Positions 47,561 to 59,329 of a stretch of 64,000 nucleotides of DNA are shown here, piece after piece. Both the position numbers and the translations under genes were made by a program. The notes below the pieces were generated by a model. It made no database searches. It had not been told where the DNA came from and saw only the letters and a program-made list of their open reading frames with translations. How positions within the stretch are numbered: the first letter of the stretch is position 1; every line of letters starts with the position of its first letter. The DNA is from Liriodendron chinense (taxonomy: Eukaryota > Streptophyta > Magnoliopsida > Magnoliales > Magnoliaceae): contig ML058447.1 of NCBI GenBank assembly GCA_003013855.2, positions 1,116,001 through 1,180,000 on the forward strand. The letters run 5' to 3'.

Positions 47561-48044
47561 TGTGGTACCCAATCCCCACCCATGCTAATAATATCAAATC
47601 CACCTAAAGGGTGGACCATGCCATGATAGGCACTTGGTATGAAAAGCAGCCCAATCCACTGACCAAGTGGGCCAGACTAGTACACTGATTCATACCATTG
47701 GCTGTCCATTTATTACAACGCTTTGTCCCGCTCAATGATTGGATCACCTCATTTTCGTACCAGGTGATGTGTGGACCACCTTTATCACGAATCGGCTATA
47801 CAATGTGACACGTTGGTTGGAAAGAAAGGCTTGTGTGAAGCTCACATCGATCAGCCGATATGAGCGCTTCTCTCTCCTATTTCACCCCCCAAAGGACTTC
47901 CACTAGAGCAGTTAGGACTGACGGTGGTGTATGAGGTGTGGCCCATCACGTGTACCAGAAAGCAAACCAATGATGACTAAGTATTCAGCAAGAGTCTGAG
48001 CCCACAATTATGTCAGTAGGCTTACAGGCTCAGTTTAGGGGCTT

Positions 48045-48182
48045 CGGAGCATAGCCTCGTTGGTAGAATCTGTTGGAGTTTCGACAAGGGTTTTGGTTTC
48101 GAAACTCGTCCGTGGTGAAAATCCACACTGCTAACGGCACAAGTGGGTGCTTTGCATGACTGACCAAATAAAAAAAAAAAAA
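48045..48182 (+). mobile_element. tRNA-derived SINE
   Basis: A box-like TAGCCTCGTTGGTAGAATC and B box GGTTTCGAAACTC about 30 bases apart, then a GGGTGCTTTGCATGACTGACC tail and an A-run ending near 48182. The tail matches the pair near 52.5 kb. GGCTCAG on both sides (48027, 48184) may be the target duplication. Confidence 0.75.
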
Positions 48183-48384
48183 ATGGCTCAGCTCAGGTGG
48201 GCTTGTTACAAACCCCACTCTGAATGGGACTCAGCCTTGGCTTGGTTATGTGTAGGTAGGTCAGGCCTGGGGCAACATGTCCCAGCTGAGTTCACCCAAT
48301 CCACACTCTTATTTTTTATGGGAGTGTGATTAGGTTTGTGAGATCCTCAGGACGCGAATTGCCTGCCCCGTGGACACAGGAACC

Positions 48385-48935
48385 TGTGGTTGGAAGCTAC
48401 GTGGGGCCATCTCTGTGAGAAATCCACCCCGCCTATTAGTTACTCCAGCTCATTTTAGGACATGATGTTAAGGCTATCAATGGGCTAGGCTTGGGTCAAC
48501 CAAAACTGAAATGTTGAATAGGCCCATCTCGAAAAATTTAAAATTTGGGCCAAAGCTGACCTGGGCTCGGCCGGTTGATAGGCTCAATGATGCCAGAAAA
48601 AATGAGGCAGATCCAAAACTTAAGCAGACCATATTACATGAAACGGCGGAGATGGTAGGCCACCCTAAGAGGATAGACATTTTAGATTAGGTTAATATTT
48701 GTGTTTTCAGTTCATCCTAATTGGAATGGCCTTATGAACGGTTTGAATGAGGGAACACATGACAGCTTCAATGATGGGCATTTCCATTCCCACTGTTCCC
48801 TGTGGTATGGTCCAATCAATTTTGGATCTGCCTCGTTTTTTTTTTTTTTATCATGTCCTAGCATAAGATGTAGAAACTGATGGACGGAGTGAATTTCTCA
48901 CCGATATCTCAGCAGGCCCAACTTAGCTTTTGGAC
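48385..48935. repeat. foldback repeat A, copy 17, carrying a nested element
   Basis: Arms GTGAGAAATCCACCCCGCC and GGACGGAGTGAATTTCTCAC mirror each other. The left arm is interrupted by the element at 48468-48586. Confidence 0.75.
48468..48586. mobile_element. 119-bp hAT-like MITE nested in foldback copy 17
   Basis: Ends GGCTATCAATGGGCTAGGC and CGGCCGGTTGATAGGCTC are inverted, rich in GGGCTTGGGTC words. ATGATG lies on both sides (48462-48467, 48587-48592), a possible 6-8-bp target duplication. Confidence 0.65.
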
Positions 48936-49148
48936 TGCAGGAATTTTTGGTGGGCTAGAGGCGCAGGCAACTCGCGTCCATATATTCAGTGATTGGAACT
49001 ATCATGGGTCGCGTAGTGGAAATCCGATGGACGGAAAATAGCATGTACCAAATGTTCAGCTGTGGACCATCGACGTCGCGGAAGTTCATTTTGACAGCTA
49101 AAGAGTCTATCGTTTTTATGATTTTGTGGTCTTTGCAAAAGAGGGGAG

Positions 49149-49572
49149 GGATGCGGATCGCGTCCGACCACTGGTCGGACCTTTAAGCGTCCGACCAGAT
49201 CAGTGTGGGGACCCACCATGGTGTATCCGTTTATCAAAGCCGTCCATCCATTTTCTAAGATCATTTTAAGGTATGAACATAAAATTGATGAAGATCCAAC
49301 GTTCAAGTGGAACACACTAAATATTGAGCGCAACCTAGTGACATCATCACTACATTATCGCGCTGTTGTTGTGATGACGTCATTAGGTTCCGAATAATAT
49401 TTGGTGTGGCCCACTTGAACGTTGGATCTTCCTCTTTTTTGAAGGACTATTCTACTATGATCTTATAAAAGGTATGGACGGTGTGGATAAACGGATACAT
49501 CATTGTGGGTCCCAACACTGATCTGGTCGGACGCTTAAAGGTCCGACCAGTGGTCGGACGCAATCCGCATCC
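49149..49572. mobile_element. foldback repeat A, copy 18, with perfect 8-bp target duplication
   Basis: Ends GGATGCGGATCGCGTCCGAC and GTCGGACGCAATCCGCATCC are inverted and extend through CACTGGTCGGACCTTTAAGC and its mirror into the family core. GAGGGGAG stands directly outside both ends (49141-49148, 49573-49580). This copy fixes the true termini of one subfamily and shows that family A moves as a DNA element of about 420-540 bp. Confidence 0.92.
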
Positions 49573-49577
49573 GAGGG

Positions 49578-49801
49578 GAGCGGATTAGGTGAGAGACCCC
49601 GACTCGTCACTCACTCAAGACGGTACGGTCCTTACTGTGGGCCTACCTTGATTATGTATTCTGTATCCATGCCGTCCATCCGTTTTTCCATATCATTTAG
49701 GGTATTATTCCAAAAATGAAACAAAGCCAATTATCAGGTGGACCGTACCATAGGAAACAATGGTGATTGACCATTAATGGGCTAAAGAAATTTTGGATAA
49801 G

Positions 49802-49859
<58 letters not shown>

Positions 49860-50090
49860 TTTTCCTTCATTCAGGCTTACGTGACCTTATCAACAGATTG
49901 GATGGCAAATAAACACTGCGGAAACATTAATCACCACTGCTTCCCACGGTATGGTCCGCCTGAGAGATGATTCCTAAAATGATTTGGAAAAACGGATGGA
50001 CGGCATGGATACAGAATACATACATCCGATAAGGTGAGCCCCATTGTAAGGCTGTCTTGGGTGAGTCCGGGGTCTCGTCCAATCCGACCT
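49578..50090. repeat. foldback repeat A, copy 19 (GGAGCGGATTAGGTGAG ends)
   Basis: Starts GAGCGGATTAGGTGAGAGAC and ends with the mirrored CTCGTCCAATCCGACCTCGC. A (TA)n run at 49805-49857 has expanded at its centre. Confidence 0.85.
49805..49857. repeat. (TA)n microsatellite
   Basis: About 26 TA units at the loop region of foldback copy 19. Confidence 0.95.
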
Positions 50091-50097
50091 CGCCAAA

Positions 50098-50490
50098 GAG
50101 ATAACTCCCCTACTCTGGTAGAGTGATGGATGATACGCAGGGACTTAGAAATTGCTCAACAATTGCATCCTGGCATGCAATTAATTCAAACTTGCCTAAT
50201 TTATGGTCCTCGTTTAGATTTATCACGAAGCAAGACTCACGGTCATTTCATCATATGACGATCGGACCAGCAGATATTTAGTGGACAGTTAAAAACGAAA
50301 ATATCCAATGGTCCCATTTCGATAAACGAGTATCCACGAATCAGAGGTTAGGATCGGTCCATTATTCTGATTAGAAGCAGTTTCCCCCATTTTTGAATGT
50401 TAATTGAGTCAACGTATGGCAAATGTAGAGTTTCCCAGTGCCTGTGTATCAAGCGTCATACACTTTCAGACTATCAAAGAGCTCCCCTTG
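50098..50490. repeat. MITE family B, copy 6
   Basis: ATAACTCCCCTACTCTGGTA and GATACGCAGGGACTTAG on the left; AGTGCCTGTGTATCAAGCG and CTATCAAAGAGCTCCCC on the right. Confidence 0.85.
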
Positions 50491-50550
50491 CTCAAACTCA
50501 AGGGCTCTCCGTGGAGTGGACACGCGCCATTTTCCCATCCCACGCGCACG

Positions 50551-51077
50551 GGGCGCGACTTGGGTGAGACCCCGGAACCAGCGATGTGGGTGGGACCCTG
50601 AACCTAGGGCCCACCTGGATGTATTCCTTGTAGATCCATGCTGTCCATTGGTTTCTTCGTATTATTTTAGGATGCAGTCCCAAAAATGAAACAGATGCAA
50701 ATTTTAGGTGGACCACACCCCAAGAAACAGTTATCATTCAACTGTGACCATTAAAAAATTCCTGAAGTCCACCGTAATGTTTATTGACCATCCAATCTGT
50801 TGATAAGGTCACGTAGACAGGGATGAAAGGTAAAAACAAATATCAGGCTGATACAAAACTTTTGTGACTCACAAAAGGTTTTTAACGGTCATTAATTAGT
50901 GTTTCTTATGATGTAGTCCACCAAAATTTTAATCTTCTTCATTTTTAGTACCATAGTACAAAATAATCTGAAAAAGAAGATTAACGGCATGGATCTACAA
51001 GAAATACATCCAGGTGGGCCCTAGGTTCAGGGTCCCACCCACATAGCTGGTTCTGGGATCTCACCCAAGTCGCGCCC
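50551..51077. repeat. foldback repeat A, copy 20 (GGGCGCGACTTGGGTGAGA ends)
   Basis: Ends GGGCGCGACTTGGGTGAGAC and TCTCACCCAAGTCGCGCCC are almost perfect inverted repeats, extending through GGTGGGACCCTGAACCTAGG and its mirror. One of the best-preserved stems. Confidence 0.92.
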
Positions 51078-51412
51078 GCGAGCACGTCGTCTGGGGATGA
51101 GATTTCATCCTCATCTAATAGATACAGGGGATCGTGCCTTCTTAAGTGGGTCCCACTATTTGGACTGTTTGGGCTTACGTGTATTACACACGTATGATAG
51201 TTGAGTTGAAGTATTCCTCCACGTGTACGCTTGGATTGTCTGGAGTGTACACGTGGATACTCAACCGACGTACTATTGGCTCCGCTTGCCGACATCTAAT
51301 GAACGGTTAAAATGAAAAGTAGTCAACCGTTGGAATTTAATGGGTCGTCCAGTCCAGGCTGGCCCACCATCTGGAAGATTCTAATTTTAAGCATGAATCT
51401 ACCCAACTAAGA

Positions 51413-51952
51413 GTCGGCTACGTGAATAGCTATCTCGCTACTGAACTGACGTCACCAACGTCCGTGGGCCTCACCATATGTTTGTGTTGTATCCACACCG
51501 TCCATCCATTTGGAGAGATCATTTTAGGACATGATGTAAAGAATGAGACAGATCCAAATCTCAAGTGGACCCCACCAGAGAAAACAGTGGGGACAATGAC
51601 CAGACCGTTGAAACCTTCCTACGGCCCACCATGATGTTTATTTGAAATCCAACCTGTTAATAAGTTCACACATGCATGGAAGAAGAGAAAACAAAAATAT
51701 CAGCTTGATCGATAACTTTTGTGGCCCCAAGAAGCTTTAATGGTATGAGATCAATCCCCACTGTTTTCTTTGATGAGGTCCACTTGAGCTTTGTATCTGC
51801 CTCATTCTTTGTTTCATACCATAAAATGATCTCTTCAAATGGATGGACGGTGTAGATACAACACATACATCACAGTGGGGTCCACAGAAGTTGGTGACGT
51901 CACTTCAGTAGCGAGATAGCTACTCAATCTGTCAGTAGCTAATCCGCGTCCC
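51413..51952. repeat. foldback repeat A, copy 21 (GGGACGCGGATTAG end)
   Basis: Right end TCAGTAGCTAATCCGCGTCCC is complete. The left end has a small deletion in the CTACTGACAGATTGAGTAGC part. Both sides share TAGCGAGATAGCTACT / AGCTATCTCGCTACT and GTGACGTCAC. Confidence 0.9.
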
Positions 51953-52011
51953 ATTTCAATCGATCAAGGCCATCTTATTCGGATTCGGAAGGGAGGCCTC
52001 CACTTGTCAGT

Positions 52012-52160
52012 GACGTAAAAGCTCTGTGGGCCCACCAGGATGTTTGTGTTTCATCCACGCCGTCCATCTATTTTTCCAAACTTACGTTAGGGCAGGCACG
52101 GGCTCGCAGGCACGGGCTCAAAAAATAAGGTAGATTTAAATCACTGGTCCATTTTCTTTG
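52012..52160. repeat. foldback repeat A, copy 22 (left fragment)
   Basis: CTCTGTGGGCCCACCAGGAT, CCACGCCGTCCATCTATTTT, then a small duplication of GGCACGGGCTC, then no further match. Confidence 0.7.
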
Positions 52161-52477
52161 ACCATACAATTGCCTTCTATAGTGATAGCCCACCTGACCA
52201 TAGGAATTTTTTTTTTTTTTTTTTTTTTTAATTTAATTTTTAACTTTAATTTTTTTTTTTATGCTTCCCTGCTTCCCTTTCCTAACCCAGTTTCCTAAGG
52301 AAGGTTGGGACTATAAGTTACTTAAGATAAGCTACTCATGCCTCAAGAAGCTGTCTTGATTTCTATAATCCAAACTTATTTATCTCAAATAATTTATTTA
52401 TCTATTGTTGTAAGCAGAAAAATTAACTTATTTGGTGGTATCCAAATGAGCCCTAACTGGTTGAGAATCCTCTGGTC

Positions 52478-52648
52478 CTGCCTGCTAGCCCAACTGGAAG
52501 ATGCCTAGGCATTTCAATAGCAGGTCTTAGGTTCGAGTGCTATGGAGACACACTAACTCCACTGGTGGGTGCATGCATAGTGTGACTAACTGTTGGGTGT
52601 GTTTTGCGTCTAACAGGGTGAGTGCCTTGCATGACTAAAAAAAATGTT
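52478..52648 (+). mobile_element. tRNA-derived SINE, first of a head-to-tail pair
   Basis: A box-like TAGCCCAACTGGAAG, B box GGTTCGAGTGC, tail GAGTGCCTTGCATGAC followed by an A-run. Confidence 0.75.
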
Positions 52649-52676
52649 GTATGACTAAAAATGGTTAGTGTCTCAC

Positions 52677-52862
52677 CGCGGGCTAGTCCAACTAGAAGAC
52701 GCCTATGCATTTCAACAATAGGTCTTAGGAGTACTGAGGAGACACACTAACTCCATTGGTGGGTGGGTGCATCGTGTGACAAACAGTGTGGGTGTTTTGC
52801 CCAACTAATAGGCGTGTGTGTCGCATGACTCACAACAAAGAAAAGAAAAAAAAAACAATGGT
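52677..52862 (+). mobile_element. tRNA-derived SINE, second of the pair
   Basis: CTAGTCCAACTAGAAGACGC, GGTCTTAGGAGTAC and CACACTAACTCCATTGGTGG match the first copy. The B box is damaged. Ends in a GAAAAGAAAA tail. Confidence 0.7.
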
Positions 52863-52869
52863 TGGGTGT

Positions 52870-53855
52870 ACTAGCCAAAAGAATAAAAAATAAAAAAAAT
52901 CCTACAACTACAATTTTGCTCAAATTCCCATCTCCCCCATGCATGCCAAGGTGGAACATGGGATCCTTGTCGGAGGCTATGATAACATGGTTCAAACCTA
53001 CATCCTTTGTGGATGGGACGTGCACCAAAGGTTCTCAAATTGGAAGATCTGGACAGAAATATTGCATCCCTTTTAAAGTGTGCGGATCTTGTTGTATGTT
53101 CCTTTTTATCCATATATTTGTAGCCTATAATTTAGGGGATGATATTTTTCTTTCAAATTCAATTTTGGGTAAAGGTCCATCATGGCCGGTTGCAAAAGAT
53201 CAAAGGTCCGGTGGAGCATCCTATAATTCCTGATCTGTACCCAAAAACACCTTTTCTCGTGTAAAAAGGTCGAGCGTGAATTGACATGGAAAGTTGGAAA
53301 AGCTTCATTTGCAAAATTCAGGGCACTTGCTAAGGCCACATGCACCCATTCTATTGTTTTTAATGTGAGTAGCCAAGGTTACCCATTTCAGGGAGTGGAT
53401 GTAAACTCTTGATTTTTAAGAGAAAATGGGATGTGTAGGGCCAGCATTTTTGTTATTTCAAATGCTAGCTAGTAGGCTGCTCCCACGCTCCATTTTTTTG
53501 CATATAACCTATATGGACTGTTGTAAGAGAGAGCCCATGTGTGAAAGCTGTCTTGTTGATTTTATGACATTCAGTACATTAATATATTCCGACTGCTCAT
53601 GTTAGTACATATAATTGGTAGAAGAGAGGACTGGGTTCAAATCATATTAGGCACTTCTCTCTCGCTCTGTGTGCGCGTGGGTAGGGGTGTGTGTAGCACT
53701 TGACTACCCCTACAATTAGGTAACCAGGCCTGTTCGATTGAAGGTAAATAAAAGTATATTGTGGTAAAAGTATGATGATGATTTTTACCAGCCATTCGAT
53801 AGGGAGATCGAATTCCACCTTGAAAATCATGCAAATTTCAACATCTTTTCAAAGA
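52870..53855. other. gene-free interval
   Basis: No gene recognised. Near 53597-53630 AATTGGTAGAAGAG and GGGTTCAAATC resemble A and B boxes, but there is no tail or duplication. Confidence 0.4.
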
Positions 53856-53861
53856 AAAACT

Positions 53862-54140
53862 TTGTGGGCTCCACTATAATGTATGTGTTATATCCACACC
53901 GCTCATTCATCATTTCCAATCATTTTAGGACATGATCCCAAAAATGAGAAAGATCCAAAGATTAAGTGGACCACACCACAGATAACAGTAGGTTTAATGG
54001 TAAACTTAATTATTCTTATTGTGGGCAACTTGAGCTTTGGATCTGCCTCAGTTTTGGGCTCATGCCTTAAAATGATTTGGAAAAATGAATGGATGGCATA
54101 GATATAACACATATATCATAATGAGGCTCACAAAATTTTG
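53862..54140. repeat. foldback repeat A, copy 23 (compact)
   Basis: Only about 280 bp: TTGTGGGCTCCACTATAATG to AGATAACAGTAGG, then directly the mirrored TGTGGGCAACTTGAGC to TGAGGCTCACAAAATT. The central 200 bp of the family is missing, leaving a tighter hairpin. Confidence 0.85.
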
Positions 54141-55147
54141 GTACATGGCATGGTAAAAAATGTGAATTTTTTTTTGGATGCATCTGCTTATGTTTTGAGG
54201 GTGTTCTTGTAATTTGAATAATTTAATGCCAGTACTCCATTCCTATGCTCCTCTTCTCTCCGTGTAGCACATACAAACAACATTGTAGTAGGGAACTTGT
54301 GCACCAAAGGTCTATGGACCCACCGTGGTAACTTGGCGACATTCACTTGTACATCTCTTGCATCTAAAGTTATGTTGGGACATAAGCATAAAAACGAGGT
54401 AGATTGTAAGTCATGAATGGGCCATGACACTGGAAAAAAGTATACTGGATCACCTACTGTTGAAACATATATTAGGTAGCTTAGGTGTATCCCAAATTAT
54501 ATTGGTCAACTCAATGGGTAAAATCAATTGACATCCTAGAAAAGATTGTTGGGGCCCTACACTCAACTCATGCATGTGGCATATATAAGACTCCATTAGG
54601 TGGGCCACACATAATCATTAATTTAGATATGATTGATGAATTTTTTAGATTGAGTGATTCAAAGAGCCTGCTACAATATTGATCATTACAGATGGATTTG
54701 GGGCAGGATGCTTGAACTATGGTCCCTATATATGGTTATTAAGTTAAATATAAAATCCTACGGCTATAGTGTAGAGACTACAAATGAGAGAAGTGTCATG
54801 GGCAAGCTTCTCCACCCTCTACTTTATAAATATATGCCTTGGTCTTACCATCCACATAGATATAAAGCCCTAGTCTTATTGAGAGCTTTTCTTAAGACTG
54901 CATGGTGCATATGATGAAGATCACTTATCAATTATATTGCATGGTGAATGTCTTCCCTATGAGGTATGCATTTAAGATTACAATATGGAGGTATTATTGA
55001 TGCATAAACAACCCATTTATTTCGCTATTAATATCACAGCACATGTGCTAGGCTTGATTCTCTAAAACGATAATTTACCTTGTGACACGCATGGCTAGGG
55101 CTGTCAACAGGCAAGGCTGAGGGTTGGCTTTATCAGGGCCCCACATG
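54141..55147. other. gene-free interval of 1 kb
   Basis: Nothing coding recognised. Confidence 0.4.
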
Positions 55148-55850
55148 CATCCATCTTGACGCAGATTATAGGAAGCTAAGTGGGCCCCACTATGATGGTT
55201 GTGAGAAATCCACCCTGTCCATTTGTTTTTCAGATCATGTTAGAACATAGGCCAAAATTAAGGTAAATACAGAACTCAAGTGGGCCGCACCGGAGAGAGA
55301 GAGAGAAAAAAAAAAAAAAAAAGAAGAAGAAGAAGAAGAAGAAGGGAGAAAAATGCCTATAGTTGAAATCTCCCTGGAGTCCACCATGATGCTTACATGG
55401 AGAGCAGATTAGGTGAGACCTCGTGCTCACCTCAGACGGTGCCGCCCTTAAAGGGAGGGAAATGCCCACGGTTGAAATCTCCCTGATGTATGTACTATGT
55501 ATCCATGCCGTCCATCCATTTTTACATATCATCTTATGGCATTATCCCAAAAAATGAAGCAGGGAAAATTATGAGGTGTACCATACCATAAGAAACAGTC
55601 GTGATTGACGATCCTACCATTAAAAACTTCTTAGGACACACCTTCATGTTTCCGTAGTGTTTATTTACTATCCAATATGGTGCGGCCCTTGCCGTGGGTC
55701 CACCTTGATGTATGTCCACGGTGCATTTATAAACATTACGGAAACAGTGAAGATTAGCGGGCCAAAGTTTTTAATGAACGGCCACCGTGCAATCCTCACT
55801 ATATCCACGCCGTCCATCCAACTTGGGTGAGGTCGGGGCCGCACTTTATC
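55148..55850. repeat. foldback repeat A, copies 24-25 (broken and overlapping)
   Basis: Left pieces GTGGGCCCCACTATGATGGT (55180s) and GGAGAGCAGATTAGGTGAGA (55398) and right pieces near 55690-55850 (GTGCGGCCCTTGCCGTGGGT, AACTTGGGTGAGGTCGG) belong to two nested or recombined copies. An (AAG)n/(A)n run lies at 55308-55345. Confidence 0.65.
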
Positions 55851-55952
55851 CGCTCTCCCATCTGTCGGTCTTCTTCTTCTTCTTCTTCTGCTTTTTTTTT
55901 TTTGTTTAATTCTTTTCCCCCAACCGGACGCGGATTCGTATTTTTTTAATCC

Positions 55953-56443
55953 AACCGGACGCCGACTGCGCATTGAGTAAATATGTGGGGCCACCATGAT
56001 GCGTGTGTCATATCCACGCCGTCCATCCATTTTTTAGCTTATTTTACGACGTGAGCCTAAAATTGAAGTATATCCATATCTCAAGTGGATCACACCACAG
56101 GGAAAGTGGGAATTGAACACCCACCATTGAAAACTTCTTAGGGCCAGTGAAGTGAAGTTTTGGATCAAGTTGGTATTTATTTTTTCCCCTTCATTCATCC
56201 TAGTCTCTGTGACCTTATGAACAGGTTGGATGACAAATAAACATCACTGTGAGCCTTAGGAAGGTTTCAACAGTAAACTTCACTATCCCCACCGTTTACT
56301 TTGGTGCGGTCCACTTGAGCTTTGGATATGCTTCAATTTTGGTCCCGCCATATAAAATAAGCTGATAATACGGATGGACGGCGTGGATAAGACATATAAA
56401 TCACGGTGGGCCCAACATAGTTTACTCGCAATCCACGTCCATG
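55953..56443. repeat. foldback repeat A, copy 26, upstream of the BAP31-like gene
   Basis: Ends GGACGCCGACTGCGCATTGA and TACTCGCAATCCACGTCC are inverted, and the core is complete. It lies about 530 bp upstream of the BAP31-like ATG. Confidence 0.9.
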
Positions 56444-56879
56444 CCAACGCGTTTTCTTACACCAATCGCCGAATGCATGCTCATATCACATGCGATCCAC
56501 ATGATGAACAGGTGCAGCCTTGTGCGAATCGCACGTGTCGTCTGGATCACATCTTCGATCCTCGCGCGAGTCGCCTTTCAAATCCTTCTGTCCCCCCAGC
56601 GGTGGAACGATTCAAGATGGTGTAGTGTCCCAAGAAAACAACTCGATCGCCACCCCATCAAAACCAACGTGAAAGCCTCTTCAGCTGATTTTCTCTTTTC
56701 CTCCCATCTCTCTCTCCTCTTCCTTCCTCCACCATTTCTCATAATTCCTCTCCCTTTCTGTCCTCCCAAAAAGTAGAGAATGGTCAAACCCCACCCGGTG
56801 GGCCCCACACGTTTCCAACTCCCATCCACCCTTAAATCCTCTCCCATTCTTCATCACTCCCACTCTTAAAATATCCAAC

Positions 56880-56883
<4 letters not shown>

Positions 56884-56919
<36 letters not shown>
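56884..56919. repeat. (CT)n tract in the BAP31-like leader region
   Basis: About 18 CT units ending some 50 bp before the ATG, probably in the 5' UTR. CT-rich leaders are common in plant genes. Confidence 0.9.
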
Positions 56920-56922
<3 letters not shown>

Positions 56923-56971
56923 TCTCTCAGTCGTTGAATCAGATCAGGAAGAAGAGGAAGAACAAGAAGAG

Positions 56972-57254
56972 ATGATTCAGTTGCTTTTCGGTCTCCTATT
57001 CGCCGAAGGGGCCCTGGTCTTTCTCCTCTTAGTGAAAACCCCGATTCGGAAGCTGGCGATCATGGGGTTGGATCGGGTCAAGCGCGGGCGCGGGCCCGTG
57101 ATGGTGAAGACGATCGCCGCCACGTTCTTCATCGTGCTCGTTTCGACTGTCTACAGCATTGTGAAGATCCAGAACCGATCCAACGAAACTGGCACCCTCA
57201 CCCCGACGGATGAGATTCTCATGGGCAGGCATCTCCTAGAAGCGTCGCTGATGG
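56972..57254 (+). CDS. BAP31-like ER membrane protein, first exon
   Basis: The B-cell-receptor-associated-31-like family consists of ER membrane proteins linked to protein sorting and export; their role in plants is little known. The exon gives 94 residues plus one base: MIQLLFGLLFAEGALVFLLL (membrane segment 1), KTPIRKLAIMGLDRVKRGRG (the most conserved plant block), PVMVKTIAATFFIVLVSTVY (segment 2), then TPTDEILMGRHLLEASLM just before the third segment. The frame then meets ATGG/GTATTA, a good donor, as the family needs a Gly codon split there. The rest (third segment, coiled coil, often a KKxx-type tail) is not seen in the remaining 6.7 kb, so exon 2 lies beyond the window or is lost. Confidence 0.93.
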
Positions 57255-58599
57255 GTATTATTTCCATGCTTTCCTCCTTATGTTTCTGCTTCTTGTTTTG
57301 TACTTTTTTTTTGGGGAGCTGAATTGTGTGGAATTGGTTGTCTGGTTTCGGCTGTTTTAATCTTTCGGAAATGAATGCGGAATGGATTTTAGGGTTTTAG
57401 AGATTGTTAGGTCCAGGATGATCTGCATTTCGTTTTAGGGTTTTAGCGACGGTGAGATCTTGGACAGTTGGAGATTATAATGGCTGCTTCAGATGGAAGG
57501 TTAATAATAAAATCACTGTAGTTGGTTATGCTGTAAGTAAATTTTATATTTGAGGATGCGGATGGTTGTGTTATTGAATTGAATCGAATGGAATTGTGTT
57601 CGATGGAAAGGAAATGACCAAATTGGAATTACCTTTGGGATTTGTTCTGTAACCCCTGATCCAACAAGAGCAGCATAATTGCAATTTGGAGCCTTGTCCG
57701 TCAGAATGGAAGGTAACTGCAATCTGGTCATTTCCGCTTTATCAGATGAAATGTTCCAATTTAATCCAACTCACTACTGTCAAATGCTAATGTTTTTAGT
57801 CAGGTTCACGATGAAACAGACGTTCTCAAAGCTAATCTGGAGAGGATAGGGTGAAGTTTGATGATTCTTGATTTGTTTGGGGAATGATCAGGTGGGAACA
57901 CTTGTATTGAGATTTCACCTGGTGAATTTCTTTTAGATTTTGGTCTGGGCGACCTTAAGGTTGAGGAGTTGGGAGCCATCCAATTGAGCTGCCGGTCACC
58001 CATTCCCTGCAATAGTCAAAACAAGTGGGTTACACTCCCTTCTTGACGAATAAATGAGGGCACCTGCGGCCTTACTCTCTGTAGACATCCAATCTTAATT
58101 GGTTGGCGATAAGATTCAACTAAAGCTAATCTTCAAAAAAAAAAAAAAAAAAAGTTGATTAAATCTTTAAGAATGAAGTTTGATTTGGGTCAGGTCTTTT
58201 TTTTTTCCTGTGTTCCTCTGTGGAATGTGGAACCAAGAAAAGTTAACTTGAATTATTTTTTATTAATATAGGACAACTGTAACATTCGAACATAATTCAT
58301 ATATCTATTCCGCAAGGACTGGCTATGCTATGTGAAGCAAGTGTTTTGCAGTTGGAAAGCAACGTGAGTAGAGGTTGCATGTTGCAGAAATGAGTATGTT
58401 CAGATGAATATGTGGGAAGACTAGGAATTGTAGAATTAAGAATGAGGTCATTCAAAGTAGTGTAGGAGTTGCCCACTAAGGCATAATGACAGAGAGCAGA
58501 TTGAGATGGTTCAATCTTATGCAACAAAGACCAGAGACGACTCTAGTAAGGAGGGATGCATTGGTTAAGGTTAAAGGGCCTAAAATGAGGATGAGCGGA

Positions 58600-58925
58600 A
58601 GCAAGGTATTCTATAGTGGTAATGGTGGCTGTAAGGGCCACCACCGTTACCTTTATGATACGGGGTGTAACGGCCATTACGGTCCTTTTTTTTTTTTTTA
58701 TTGAAAAAAATCCAAAAAACCTGTATCAGCCTTGTAATGGACCGTTACAGGGCCATTATGGCCTTTATAGGGGGCGTCACGGGCCATTATGGATATGTAA
58801 TGGCCTTTATGGGTCATTTTTTCCGTAATGACCGTTATGATCTTTACGACTTCGTAACGTGTAACGATTGCCACTGTTATCTTTACGTAACAGCCTTTAT
58901 GGCCCCGTAACAGCCTTTGCGGCAC
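58600..58925. repeat. GTAACGGCC / GGCCATTACGG-rich repeat
   Basis: Many direct and inverted copies of GTAACGGCC, GGCCATTA and CGTAACAGCC surround a T-run at 58687-58699. Outer parts (GTGGTAATGGTGGCTGTAAG) mirror inner ones. Same family as 23115-23290. Confidence 0.7.
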
Positions 58926-59329
58926 ACCATGAGAGGAAGACCTTAAAGGACTTGGATTGAGGCGGCAAGAAGGGATATGAATGCTTATTCACTTTCCAGG
59001 GATAGGGCCTTAGGTGTAACCAAATTTGTTCGAGTTTTCTTACCCATGGAAATAATCACATCACAAAAAGGAGGACCATCCAAATCTAATACAAATTTCC
59101 TCATTGGAATTCTATTGAGTTGTGGGGATTGTACATTCCTAGCAGCGGCATTCCACAAGCCACTAATTATATTCCTTTGGGGCCTGTTTGGATTTGCAGA
59201 AAGGGTGGGAAAGGAAATTGTATTTCCCGATAAAACTAAGTTCCACGAAAGTGTGGGAAAGGAAATACTATTTCTACTGTTTGTTTATCAACAACATTTT
59301 CTTGAGAAAATTATGGTCTATTTTCAATT

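Noticed and set aside
48045..48120. tRNA gene
   Set aside because: A and B boxes are present but no cloverleaf 3' end; followed by a SINE body and A tail.
53590..53690. SINE with A and B box-like words
   Set aside because: No A tail, no target duplication and no second copy in the window.
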